DNA of 64,000 nt from Pirellulales bacterium (GTDB lineage: Bacteria; Planctomycetota; Planctomycetia; Pirellulales; JANQPP01): assembly GCA_028289405.1 (NCBI GenBank), contig JANQPP010000047.1:1-64000 (forward strand), written 5' to 3'. The translations under genes and the position numbers were made by a program. The first letter of the stretch is position 1. The number at the start of each line of letters is the position of its first letter. This document shows, piece by piece, positions 17,031-26,352 of this stretch. Below the pieces are notes generated by a model that was given only the letters and a program-made list of their open reading frames with translations, was not told where the DNA came from and made no database searches.

Positions 17031-20000
17031 ATGAGCAAACGCGTACGTCAACCCAAGTTGCCACGTGGGATAGGGAAGGTCAACGGCACATTAATGTGGA
17101 ACCGTTCCGCACGCCTTGAAACTCTGGAAGCACGCCGCGTGCTCGTAGCACCGGTTGCCATCAACGACGCTTTTGGCGCCGTGGGTGACGCGACCTTGCA
17201 GGTTGCCGCGCCGGGCGTGCTGGCCAACGATACGGACGCCGATGACGACGCCCTCACCGCCATTTTGGGGACTGGCCCTCGCAACGGGCAGCTCACCCTG
17301 AATTCGGATGGTTCTTTTCTCTATACGCCCAACCTCGGCTTCCTCGGCCTCGACACGTTCACCTACCGGGCGAACGATGGCACGCTGAATTCCGATACGG
17401 TCACGGTGACCATCACCGTCGTGGATGGCACGCCCATCTCACTCGACGATGAATACGACGTGGAGGAAGACAACCTGCTCATCGTGGACGCTCGGAATGG
17501 CGTTCTGGCCAACGACAATGATATCTCGGGGGACACCCTGACCGCTGAGCTCGTGACCACCACCACGAACGGCACGCTGACGCTGAACACGGACGGCTCG
17601 TTTGAATACCAGCCTAACGAAAACTTCAACGGCACCGATCTCTTCACCTATCGCGCGCTCGACGCCACGAGTGCTTCGAATATCTCCACCGTGAGGATCA
17701 ATGTCGGCCCGGTCTCCGATGATCCGGTGGCCATTGATGATTCATACGTGGTCTTCGAGAACCAGCCACTGGTGGTCAATCGGGAAGATGGCGTACTCTC
17801 CAATGATATTGAAGTCGATGCGGCACAAATCCAAGCCGTGGTCGTGGATCTGCCCGTCACTGGGAATTTGGAACTGAATCCCAACGGCTCATTTACTTAC
17901 ACTCCGCAAGCCGATTTCAACGGCACGGAAACCTTCACCTACCGCATCAGTCAGGGAGGGGGTGGCCCATCCTCTAACCTGGCCACGGTAACCCTAAACA
18001 TTACGCCCGCGATCATCACGGTCGACGATTTTTATTCCACGACCGAGGATGTTGTCCTCAATGTGGACACGGTCAACGGCCTATTCTCCAACGACGATCT
18101 CCCGCTCACGGACAATACGATTACTCCCGTCGTGACCTCCGGGCCTTTTGGCGGGCGAGTGGAAGTTCGCGCGGACGGTTCCTTCACTTACACACCCCGT
18201 GCGAACTTCAATGGCACGGACACCTTTACTTATGTAGCTCGTGTCGGTGGGATTCAAACCCTGGTCACGGATGTCGGCCTACCCAACGGCATCGCCTTGG
18301 ATCAGGCGGGCGGCAAGATGTATTTCACCGACGCGGCCAGCCGCACCGTCCGGCGTTCCAATCTGGACGGGTCGAACCAGGAAATCCTGGTTTCTGGTCT
18401 CAATGTGCCCAGCGGGATCGCCGTGGATGTTGCCAATGGCAAGGTCTATTGGACCGACGAGGGCAGCCGCCGAATCAGTCGGGCCAATCTGAACGGCACC
18501 AACGTGGAGAATGTCATCACCACGGGCCTGATCAGCCCTCGCGCATTGACCATCGACGCCGGCGCGGGGCGGATTTATTGGACCGATGCCGGAGCGGACC
18601 GCATTCAAAGCGCGAATCTCGATGGATCCGGCATCGCGACCGTGATCAACGTCGGGCTCGGCGCTCCCAGCGGGCTGGCGGTCGATTCCGCCGGCGGCAA
18701 AATCTATTGGACCGATAGTGCCCTCAATCAGATCACCCGGGCCAATCTGAATGGTACCAACGTGGAACTCTTGCGGTTCGACGCGTTCAACCCACAGGGG
18801 CTGGCAATCGATACTACGGCTGGAAAAATCTATTGGGCGGAAGCGGGATCGCGGATGATCCGCCGTTCGGACCTGGACGGCATGAACCCCGAGACGATTG
18901 TCGAGGAGGACCTGCTCAACCCCAAGGCGATCGCCATCGATTCCGCTGGTGGGCGGTTGTATTGGTCCGACCTCGATCGGGACCATATCCGCCGCTCCAA
19001 TCTAGGCATTGTCACCGATGCCTTTGATTCCGAACCGGCCACGGTCACGATCAACGTCGTGGCTCAGAATGACGCGCCGTTTGCGTTCGATGACGCGTAC
19101 CCCGTGACGGGCACGCAACAGATCGTCATTCCCGCTTCGCAGGGTGTGCTGGCCAACGATGTCGATCCCGACGGTTTGGGGCTAAACGCCACGATCGTGC
19201 AAGGCGCGACGCGCGGTACCGTTTTCCTCGGAACGGATGGTTCGTTCCGCTACACGCCACGCACGAACTTCTTCGGCACGGACAGTTTCACCTACCGCGC
19301 CACGGACCCTTCCGGAACCTCCAATGTGGCCACCGTCACATTGACCAGCCGGCCCATCTTGCGAATGGAGAACGTGGAGATCGCCTCCAGCAGTTCCGGA
19401 CCCGTTCAGGGCTCCTTCGACGTCTTCGTGGATTGGGCTTCCGTGGGCGCGATCGGCGTCACTGGATACGAAGTGCAATTACAGGTCTTCGAGTCGAATT
19501 CCGGCATCACCTTTACCAGCGCCTCGCCTTCCTCGAATGTCCATTTGCCTTTGATTGCCGGTTCCCAACCGGTCGTGCCGGGAACGGGAGCCGCCTTGCA
19601 GGTCACCGATTTCGTGCAGCAAGGGAGCGTCCCGCTTTCCAACAATCGAGGACTTTTCCGGGCGAACTTCACCGTCGATCCTGGCGTCTCCGGTACGTTC
19701 CATGTGGTGTTTGATGCTTCGTTCACGAACATCTCCGATGCCTCCGCGCGGCCCGTCGTGTTGGGCGGTTTGGTCGCGGGAACTATACAAATCGGTGTGG
19801 GACCGGACCTCGTACCCACGGTGATCGATGTCCTTGTGGGCGACGAATCGGTCAACGGCTGGAGCGTGTCCTTCCTGGACGAATTGCAGGACCGCCAACT
19901 TGGTACCGGTGGGTTCTCCATTCCCGTCGGCTCGCAGGCACAATTGCTGCCCGTGCCGTGGGAAGGTTTGACCACGGTGAAAGTGCGGTTCAGCGAGGAC

Positions 20001-20801
20001 GTCCTCGTCAACCAGGATGACATGAGGCTCCGCGGAGTCAACGTGGAGGACTACGATGTCGCCGGTTTCACCTACGATCCGGTGACCTTCACCGCTACTT
20101 GGCAACTCGCGGATCCGATCGAAGCGGACAAATTGCTGCTGATCCTCAATTCGGACGGCGATGATCCCATCCGTACCACGTCTGGTCGTCGATTGGACGG
20201 CGAATGGGAAGATGGATTCAGCGTCTATCCTTCCGGAAACGGTGCCGGAGGCGGGGATTTCCAATTCCGCTTCAACGTCCTACCGGGGGATGCCGACGCT
20301 AACCGCCGTACGAATATTTTCGACACGGTGCTCACGCGGGATTTGCAGTTCACCACCACCAATGACATCCGTTACTCACCCTTTAACGACGTCAATGGCG
20401 ACGGACTGATCAACATTTCCGACACGGTGCTGGTGAGCAATAACCAATTCGGCGTGTTACCCAATGGCGAGCCGACGTTGCCTACAACGACCACCACGAC
20501 GACGACCGGGCCGCTTCCGGCCCCAGCACGGCTTGATTTGGCCGCCATGGGAAGGGTGTTTGAAGACTTGGAACCAATCAGTATCCGTTCACTTCATCCG
20601 GCTTCTTCCGATGAGTTGGCGCTCCAGGCCATCGCGGCAGCGATGCAAAACGCGAGAAAGAACATCCAGGTCTTCCGCGCCGAACCCAAGGAGGAAGAAT
20701 CTTCCTCGACAACGGATACGGCCCAAGAGCCATCGCGTGATAGCGAAACGGAGGTCTTGGATGACCTGCTCGGGCTTCTCTTTGATGAAGACTTAAACTG
20801 A
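17031..20801 (+). CDS. Large surface protein with cadherin-like and YWTD-like repeats and a dockerin-like end
   Basis: The 1256-residue protein starts at the ATG at 17031 (GGAGAGG upstream). An Arg-rich head ends in RLETLEARRVL, a LEPR-XLL-like motif seen on exported planctomycete proteins. Four cadherin-like units follow (about 41-400), each with VLANDxDxDGD-type and FxYTPxxxFxGTDxFTY signatures. Residues about 402-660 are six low-density-lipoprotein-receptor YWTD-like blades (GKIYWTDxxxxxIxRANLDGxN). Another cadherin-like unit is at about 685-770, then a cohesin-like beta domain, then dockerin-like loops (GDADANRRTNIFDTV; DVNGDGLINISDTV), a Thr-rich linker and an acidic tail. It is presumably a cell-surface adhesion or matrix protein; no enzymatic motif is seen. 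Confidence 0.9.
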   Translation: MSKRVRQPKLPRGIGKVNGTLMWNRSARLETLEARRVLVAPVAINDAFGAVGDATLQVAAPGVLANDTDADDDALTAILGTGPRNGQLTLNSDGSFLYTPNLGFLGLDTFTYRANDGTLNSDTVTVTITVVDGTPISLDDEYDVEEDNLLIVDARNGVLANDNDISGDTLTAELVTTTTNGTLTLNTDGSFEYQPNENFNGTDLFTYRALDATSASNISTVRINVGPVSDDPVAIDDSYVVFENQPLVVNREDGVLSNDIEVDAAQIQAVVVDLPVTGNLELNPNGSFTYTPQADFNGTETFTYRISQGGGGPSSNLATVTLNITPAIITVDDFYSTTEDVVLNVDTVNGLFSNDDLPLTDNTITPVVTSGPFGGRVEVRADGSFTYTPRANFNGTDTFTYVARVGGIQTLVTDVGLPNGIALDQAGGKMYFTDAASRTVRRSNLDGSNQEILVSGLNVPSGIAVDVANGKVYWTDEGSRRISRANLNGTNVENVITTGLISPRALTIDAGAGRIYWTDAGADRIQSANLDGSGIATVINVGLGAPSGLAVDSAGGKIYWTDSALNQITRANLNGTNVELLRFDAFNPQGLAIDTTAGKIYWAEAGSRMIRRSDLDGMNPETIVEEDLLNPKAIAIDSAGGRLYWSDLDRDHIRRSNLGIVTDAFDSEPATVTINVVAQNDAPFAFDDAYPVTGTQQIVIPASQGVLANDVDPDGLGLNATIVQGATRGTVFLGTDGSFRYTPRTNFFGTDSFTYRATDPSGTSNVATVTLTSRPILRMENVEIASSSSGPVQGSFDVFVDWASVGAIGVTGYEVQLQVFESNSGITFTSASPSSNVHLPLIAGSQPVVPGTGAALQVTDFVQQGSVPLSNNRGLFRANFTVDPGVSGTFHVVFDASFTNISDASARPVVLGGLVAGTIQIGVGPDLVPTVIDVLVGDESVNGWSVSFLDELQDRQLGTGGFSIPVGSQAQLLPVPWEGLTTVKVRFSEDVLVNQDDMRLRGVNVEDYDVAGFTYDPVTFTATWQLADPIEADKLLLILNSDGDDPIRTTSGRRLDGEWEDGFSVYPSGNGAGGGDFQFRFNVLPGDADANRRTNIFDTVLTRDLQFTTTNDIRYSPFNDVNGDGLINISDTVLVSNNQFGVLPNGEPTLPTTTTTTTTGPLPAPARLDLAAMGRVFEDLEPISIRSLHPASSDELALQAIAAAMQNARKNIQVFRAEPKEEESSSTTDTAQEPSRDSETEVLDDLLGLLFDEDLN

Positions 20802-20830
20802 TTCCAAGGTTCGAAAAATCGAGAATCTCA

Positions 20831-20867
20831 CACGCCGCGCATGGATTCATGTGCGGCGTGTTTATTT
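20831..20867 (+). terminator. Intrinsic terminator after the large surface-protein gene
   Basis: CACGCCGCGCATG (20831-20843) pairs with 20848-20860 over 13 positions with one weak pair, around a GATT loop, and is followed by TTTATTT. It sits 30 bases after the stop codon. Confidence 0.8.
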
Positions 20868-20932
20868 GGTACGTGTCGGCAGGACCAATTCGCATTCTTG
20901 GGAGGGCAATCCGGGGAAGCCATGCAGCCGAA

Positions 20933-22041
20933 TCATTCCGTCCGCTCCCCTGGCTGAAACAACAAGGGCAAGAACTCGGCCAGTAGCCGCCTCCAGACGG
21001 TGAAACTGTGGCCGCCCGGTATTTCATGCCAGTTGTAATTCACGTGCTTCTTGTCTAGCCAGGATGTCAGTGCCCGATTGGAGCCAATCAAAAAATCTTG
21101 TTCGCCACAAGCAATCCAGAGCAAGCGGAGCCGGCTGTTCGCTTCTTCGGACAAGTCCGGGTATGCCCGATCATGATCGCTGTCCAGTCCGCCGGAGCTG
21201 AACGCGCCAATCCAAGAAAAACGGTCCAACGCGTTCAGGCCGATGAATAAGGACTGTGTTCCCCCCATCGAGAGCCCCGCAATTGCCCGTTCCTCCCGGT
21301 CGCGGGAGACGTGATAGGCCGATTCGATTCGGGGCATGATCTCCGTGAGTAATGCTTCACGAAACTTGGTGATGCTATTTACCCACGCGGACCGGTCGCG
21401 GAGTCCCGCCCAGCCATTTTCAATCACCGCGTCGTCGCCATAGCCATAAGGCATGACAACCACCATGGGCCGCGTTTTGCCTTGGGCGATGAGGTTATCC
21501 AGGATGACGTTGGCTCGACCCACGGAAATCCAGGCATCCTCCGCGTCGCTGAAACCGTGAAGCAGGTACAGCACCGGATAGGGTGATTCGGCTCGAGGAT
21601 CGTATTCGGGCGGTTGAATGGCCGGTCTCGGCCCACGACTTCCGACCGGTAAATATGGTGATGCACGACGCCGTGCGGCACGTCGTTGCTCTCCCAGGGT
21701 AACGTCTTGGGCCCGGGCACATGGACCTGGCTTTCCGTGTTGAACAAATTGTTTTTGAGCAATGGATTGGCCGGATCCTTCATTCGCACGCCGTCCACTA
21801 CCAGCGAATAGGCATAAAAATCCGGCTCCAAGGGCTCGGAAGTCACGGTCCAGATGCCTGTTTCTTCCTTGGACATGGCAAGTGTGCCGGTCGATTCCAA
21901 GCGTATTTCCACTTTGTTTGCCGTGGGAGCATTCAGCCGGAATATGACCCGGTTATCCTCGGTAACCTCGGGAGATCGGACTTGGGCGAAGCTGCTATTC
22001 GCGAATGCCCACGCTACGATGATGATCCAACAGCCACGCAT
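20933..22041 (-). pseudogene. Frameshifted enterochelin-esterase-like (EstD/feruloyl type) gene
   Basis: Two overlapping open frames are parts of one protein. The first (from 22041) has a signal peptide ending SSFAQ and a CBM48/E-set-like domain (NRVIFRLNAPTANKVEIRLE; GIWTVTSEPLEPDFYAYSLVVDG), then HGVVHHHIYRSEVVGRDR. The second continues AIQPPEYDPRAESPYPVLY, LLHGFSDAEDAWISVGRAN, with GLSMGGTQS (nucleophile Ser), CGEQDF (Asp) and GGHSF (His). The frames change between about 21619 and 21628, where one base appears missing in a CCGGCC tract. The triad and both domains are otherwise intact, so this is either a very recent inactivation or a sequence error. A true product would hydrolyse esters in the periplasm. 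Confidence 0.8.
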
Positions 22042-22145
22042 TTGGTTCCCCTTTTGAAAAAAGCTTAATCATACGGGCGACGCGGGTTGAAAACGGATTC
22101 GGTAATCTCGCGTTCTGCCACGGTCGATAACAGGCATGCGAAGGT

Positions 22146-23402
22146 TCAAGCACCGTTTCCGGGTAGATCCGCTTTGCCATAGTTGTCGGCGTAAGTCTGG
22201 AAACAGGCGGCTTCGATTTGCTCGCGGCTCGTCACGCCATCCCAATCCGCGAAGCGGTCAGCCCGGAGAGATTCCAGATCGTAATCGCATTCGCCGGACA
22301 ATATCAGGTCCGCCAAGATTTTTCCCAAGATCGGGCTCTGGGCGATGCCGTGCCCACATAATCCAGCACAATGATAAAGGCCGCCCACGCCCGGGATTTG
22401 GCCCAAGAGCGTGTGATTGTCGGGCGTGAAGGTCATGATGCCCGTCGCCGCTGTAAGCGGCAATTCATTTCGCAGAAATGGAAAACGTTGCCGCGCCACG
22501 TCCAACAGCCGGACGATGGCTGGATGGTCTGGTTCCACGGGAAGATTCGCGATATCTGCATTCGCCGGTAATTGCTTCATGTCGTACAGTCGAGGCTCCG
22601 CTTCGTACATCCCGAACCTCAACCCGCCTTGGCAGGGCCGCGCGTACAGACGTAAATGCCGGTCCCGTAGTGCCGCGTGGTCGGGTGAAACGGGCACCTC
22701 CGGATGCGGTTTCAGCGTGACGTAGTAATGCCCCACCGCAGCGGTGGCAAGCGGGGTGCGCGCCAGCTGCGCCACGAGGTGCGCCCAGGCTCCGGACGCA
22801 TTGACGATCACTGGCGCGAAGAAATTTCCCCTCTCCGTGGCGACGCCTTGCACTTTATCGTTCGAAAGCAGCAGCTCTTTGGCTGGGCAATCCTCGTAAA
22901 AGTCCACTCCCGCGCGGCGTGCCAGTGCGATGTACATTTCCGCCAATTCCGGCGGTTCAAGGTATCCGTCGCTGGGGCAGAAGTACGCTTCGAGCACGTC
23001 GTCCTGGGCAATATACGGCACGAGCGAAGCGAGACGATTGGCATCCAACCGCTCGACCTCCAAGCCCGCCTGTTCGGCGCAGTTGACGTGATAGCGGAGT
23101 TCGTCCACGCGCTCGGGCGTCTCCGCGAGGCGAACCGAACCGGTCTGGTAAAATAGTTCCCGTCCATACTCGCGCTGCATTTCGAGCAACAATTGAATGC
23201 TGTCTTGGAGCATGCGCGTGGCTTCCGGTTGCGACCGCCACTGCCCGAGCAAACCTGCCGCCATCTGAGTGGAGCCCGAGGCGAGCGCGCGACGTTCCAG
23301 AACGACCACGTTTTGGCCTCGCGCGGCAAGTTGATAGGCCGTGCTCAAGCCGCCGGCTCCGGCACCGATCACGATCACATCGCATGTTTGATGGGCGCTC
23401 AT
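22146..23402 (-). CDS. FAD-dependent oxidoreductase (DAO/sarcosine-oxidase-like)
   Basis: This 418-residue protein has an N-terminal Rossmann dinucleotide motif, DVIVIGAGAGGLSTAYQLAARG (residues about 8-29), the second FAD motif VVVLERRALASGSTQMAAGLL, and the DAO-family C-terminal HTLLGQIPGVGGLYHCAGLCGHGIAQSPILG where the flavin is closed in. The family deaminates glycine, sarcosine, D-amino acids or similar amines. The exact substrate is not readable from sequence. The gene begins 34 bases after the mutM stop on the same strand, so they may be cotranscribed. No signal peptide is present, consistent with a cytosolic enzyme. Confidence 0.85.
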   Translation of the reverse strand: MSAHQTCDVIVIGAGAGGLSTAYQLAARGQNVVVLERRALASGSTQMAAGLLGQWRSQPEATRMLQDSIQLLLEMQREYGRELFYQTGSVRLAETPERVDELRYHVNCAEQAGLEVERLDANRLASLVPYIAQDDVLEAYFCPSDGYLEPPELAEMYIALARRAGVDFYEDCPAKELLLSNDKVQGVATERGNFFAPVIVNASGAWAHLVAQLARTPLATAAVGHYYVTLKPHPEVPVSPDHAALRDRHLRLYARPCQGGLRFGMYEAEPRLYDMKQLPANADIANLPVEPDHPAIVRLLDVARQRFPFLRNELPLTAATGIMTFTPDNHTLLGQIPGVGGLYHCAGLCGHGIAQSPILGKILADLILSGECDYDLESLRADRFADWDGVTSREQIEAACFQTYADNYGKADLPGNGA

Positions 23403-23436
23403 CGTAATTCACTTTTATCGTAAAGCGCTGGGACAA

Positions 23437-24309
23437 CTACATGGATACTTTGATTTTCTCTCGCAGAGCACGTGGAACCGGCTGACATGCGGGACAGTAA
23501 AAGGTGGATCGCTGTGCCTGCATGGCCCGTTGAATTTTCCGGCGTCCACAGGTGGGACAAGATTTTCCCGCTTTTTGATACACACGGTGATGGTTTTGGT
23601 AGCTGCCATTTTGGTTGAGGGCATTGCGATAGGTTCCATCCGCGAGCGTGGATCCTTCATAGCGGATGGCCGCTTCCAATACTTCCCCCAATGCGGCGTG
23701 AAGACGGCTCCAGTCGTTTTGCCTCAGTGTATTGCACGAACGGAACGGACTGAGCCGCGCCAGGTGCAGAATCTCGGAGGCGTAAAGGTTGCCGATTCCG
23801 GCGATCCAACGTTGACCCAATAACGCCACCTTGAGCGGGCGGGAACTCCCTGCGAGCTGCTCGCGCAGGATCCGCGGCGATATGCCCAGCGCATCGGGGC
23901 CAAGTGCCGGTGGGCCGAGACGCTCCGCGAATTGTTCACTCGTCAACAGACTGACCGATCCCAAGCCGCGACGGTCCCAAAACCACAATTCTCGATGTTC
24001 GCCGTGCCGCAACCCGATGCGTAGCCGCAGGTGGGCCCGATCAGGCGGATCCGTAAGCAGTACAAGGCCGGTCATGCGCGGTTCGAAAATCAAGTGGTCA
24101 CCACTGCTCAGACGAATCGTGACACGTTTTCCCGCGCGGGCGACCTCATCAATTTTTTGGCCCAAAAGCCGGCGTCGAAGGGTGGGCCAAGCTGGAAAGA
24201 AACCAATGGATTTGAGGCGGCATTTTGTTTTTTCCACCGCGTGAACGGTTGATCCCACGAGCGGAACAAGGCCCCGTCGCATGGTTTCCACTTCGGGCAA
24301 TTCTGGCAT
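23437..24309 (-). CDS. mutM: Formamidopyrimidine-DNA glycosylase
   Basis: The 290-residue protein begins MPELPEVETMRRG, so after Met removal Pro1 is the catalytic nucleophile and the ELPEVET helix is intact. Further hallmarks are the GKRVTIRLSSGDHLIFEPRMTG strand with the catalytic Lys, the helix-two-turn-helix GQRWIAGIGNLYASEILH, and the C-terminal zinc finger CPTCGRRKIQ...FYCPACQ. It excises 8-oxoguanine and ring-opened purines and cuts the DNA backbone by beta/delta elimination. AGGA 9 bases upstream supports the start. It lies between a BtuF-like gene and the FAD oxidoreductase, all on the minus strand. Length and motifs are normal. Confidence 0.96.
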   Translation of the reverse strand: MPELPEVETMRRGLVPLVGSTVHAVEKTKCRLKSIGFFPAWPTLRRRLLGQKIDEVARAGKRVTIRLSSGDHLIFEPRMTGLVLLTDPPDRAHLRLRIGLRHGEHRELWFWDRRGLGSVSLLTSEQFAERLGPPALGPDALGISPRILREQLAGSSRPLKVALLGQRWIAGIGNLYASEILHLARLSPFRSCNTLRQNDWSRLHAALGEVLEAAIRYEGSTLADGTYRNALNQNGSYQNHHRVYQKAGKSCPTCGRRKIQRAMQAQRSTFYCPACQPVPRALREKIKVSM

Positions 24310-24373
24310 TCAGCAGTTCCTTCTCGGCGAACGCGGTGGGCGATTCGAAGCGGCATATCGGGGCGGCGGAGGT

Positions 24374-25174
24374 TCATGCATTCTTAGCTCGCCATTCGTC
24401 TAGGATGCGTTGAATTTCTTGCACTCCCTCGGTCAACGCGGCGGGACCTGGTTGCAAGATAATCGAAGACTCGATTTCGTGAAGGTCCCCGCTTCGCACG
24501 GCGGATATTTTATCCCAACCATCTCTTGCTTTGACTTCCTCCGGTCGAAACGGTTTGCCACACCAGGACCCCAGAATGATGTCCGGGTTTCTGCGGACGA
24601 CTTCACCAGGATCAGCCAAGATCCGGTTTTTGGCCAAGGATTGCGTGGACAAATCCGCGAAGATATCGATTCCCCCCGCCGCCGTGATCAATTCCGAAAC
24701 CCAGCCGATGCCGGTGATCATAGGTTCATTCCACTCTTCGAAATAGACCTTGGGGCGCGGCTTGTGTCGGCTGTCGGTCTGTACACGCAGCACGTTCGCT
24801 GCCAGCGTGTTTGCCAGATCCCGGGCACGCTCCGGGCAGCCGATCATGCCGCCCAGCGTGCGAATCATGCGTAAGATGCCGGCGACCGTCCGCTGATTGA
24901 AGACATGCGTTTCCACACCTGCGGCGACGAGCATGGCCGCGATCTCGGCCTGAATATCCGAGAAACCAAGCACCAAATCTGGCTGCAAATCGACAATCTC
25001 GGAGATCCGAGCTTTCGTGAAAGCGGAAACGACCGGCTTTTCCGCGCGAGCACATGCGGGACGGACTGAAAATCCTGAAATCCCGACGATCCGCCAATCT
25101 TGCTCAAGCAAATAGAGCGTCTCGGTGGTTTCATCCGTGAGGCAGACGATGCGCTCTGCATATTCTCCGTCCAT
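24374..25174 (-). CDS. BtuF-like (helical-backbone) metal/cobalamin binding protein
   Basis: The 266-residue product from the ATG at 25174 begins almost at once with AERIVCLTDETTETLYLLE, the entry strand of class III periplasmic-binding proteins. The central LQPDLVLGFSDIQAEIAAMLVAAGVE and KVYFEEWNEPMITGIGWVSELITAAGG segments match the BtuF/cobalamin-binding family. There is no signal peptide or lipobox, and no ABC permease or ATPase is nearby, so it is unlikely to be a classical transporter component. An upstream TTG at 25195 is an alternative start. Such orphan proteins may bind cobalamin or a related ligand in the cytosol. No riboswitch was recognised in the 285-base gap upstream. Confidence 0.8.
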   Translation of the reverse strand: MDGEYAERIVCLTDETTETLYLLEQDWRIVGISGFSVRPACARAEKPVVSAFTKARISEIVDLQPDLVLGFSDIQAEIAAMLVAAGVETHVFNQRTVAGILRMIRTLGGMIGCPERARDLANTLAANVLRVQTDSRHKPRPKVYFEEWNEPMITGIGWVSELITAAGGIDIFADLSTQSLAKNRILADPGEVVRRNPDIILGSWCGKPFRPEEVKARDGWDKISAVRSGDLHEIESSIILQPGPAALTEGVQEIQRILDEWRAKNA

Positions 25175-25460
25175 GGTGGTGTGACGTGGTTTCAAAATGG
25201 AATTTGATCACCTCGAACGCGTCGACTCATTTTGCCAGTTTTTCGATTCGGTCGCTGCGCGCTGTCACGTTCGACTCGGCGAAATTGACGGGATTTTTGC
25301 TCCTGGTTAGCATGAGCGAACCTGAGTGATCCGGGAGGGCTCATTGCAATTGGCGGACGACAAGCCGACCGTTGCAGTCGGCATCGAATTACGCTTTTGT
25401 GATCGGCACATACCAATTGATGGAGGAGTCCTTGAATAAACTATACGGGGCCAGGTCCAC

Positions 25461-26321
25461 GTGACCGGGACCGCGCTGGGGCTTATCCTCGCGGCGGCTT
25501 GGATGCACGCCACTTGGAATCTGCTGGCCAAACGGGCGCATGGCGGCGCCGTTTTTGTCGGGCTGCAGGCATCCGTGTCACTGGTCATTTACTTCCCTTG
25601 GGCCGCATGGTCCTTGAGCGCCGCACGACATGCTTGGGGCATGGCTGAATTCATGGCGTTGGGTGCGACGGCCGGGTTGCATGTGCTTTACTTTCTCACC
25701 CTTCACTCCGCATACCGGGCAGGCGATTTGGGCATCGCCTATCCATTGGCTCGGGCGAGTGGCCCGGTACTCGCCAGTGCGGGGGCCGTGGCTTTTTTCC
25801 AAGAACGGATGTCTGCACTCGGCATCGCGGGGACGGCGCTCATCGTGGCCGGCATTTCGCTGTTGATGTTCGCACCTCGCAGGGGAGCTTCCATCAATGG
25901 TGCCGTTTGGATCTGGGGATTGGCTTGCGGAACCTGCATCGCCTCATACACGCTTTGGGATGCCTACGCGGTCCGCGCTCTCGGCATCTCGCCCGTGGTC
26001 GTGAATTATGCATCGGCTGCCGGGCAGGTCCTGGTGTTGGCGCCATTCATTTTTCGCCAGAGGGCAGAATTCAAGCGAATTCGGCAGGACCATCTATGGG
26101 ATGTGTTGGGCGTGGGCCTTCTCGCGCCACTGGCTTATATCTTGGTACTATTTGCGATGCGACTTTCTCCCGTGAGCGTGATCGCACCAGCCCGGGAAAT
26201 CAGTTGCCTGTTCGCGGTGTTTCTCGGGGCGAAATTTCTCTCCGAAGGAGATGTAGCGCGGCGCTGCCTGGCGGCGGGCCTTTCCGTGGCCGGTATCCTG
26301 CTGCTAGCGCTGGAATCGTGA
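25461..26321 (+). CDS. EamA/DMT-family transporter
   Basis: The 286-residue, roughly ten-helix membrane protein starts at a GTG with AGG six bases upstream. It has duplicated EamA halves; LGIAYPLARASGPVLASAGAVAFFQERMSALGIAGTALIVAGI and ISCLFAVFLGAKFLSEGDVARRCLAAGLSVAGI are the matching C-terminal segments of each half, with the characteristic acidic residue before the last helix. DMT exporters move amino acids, nucleosides or other small metabolites across the cytoplasmic membrane; the substrate is unknown. It is convergent with the sulfatase gene, 31 bases apart. Nothing else in the 265-base upstream gap is recognisable. Confidence 0.9.
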   Translation: MTGTALGLILAAAWMHATWNLLAKRAHGGAVFVGLQASVSLVIYFPWAAWSLSAARHAWGMAEFMALGATAGLHVLYFLTLHSAYRAGDLGIAYPLARASGPVLASAGAVAFFQERMSALGIAGTALIVAGISLLMFAPRRGASINGAVWIWGLACGTCIASYTLWDAYAVRALGISPVVVNYASAAGQVLVLAPFIFRQRAEFKRIRQDHLWDVLGVGLLAPLAYILVLFAMRLSPVSVIAPAREISCLFAVFLGAKFLSEGDVARRCLAAGLSVAGILLLALES

Positions 26322-26352
26322 GCGCGCGGTGATGGCCTCAAGACTCTCCTGT

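Noticed and set aside
25196..25460. Cobalamin riboswitch upstream of the BtuF-like gene
   Set aside because: I could not find a B12-box-like or other conserved core in this gap.
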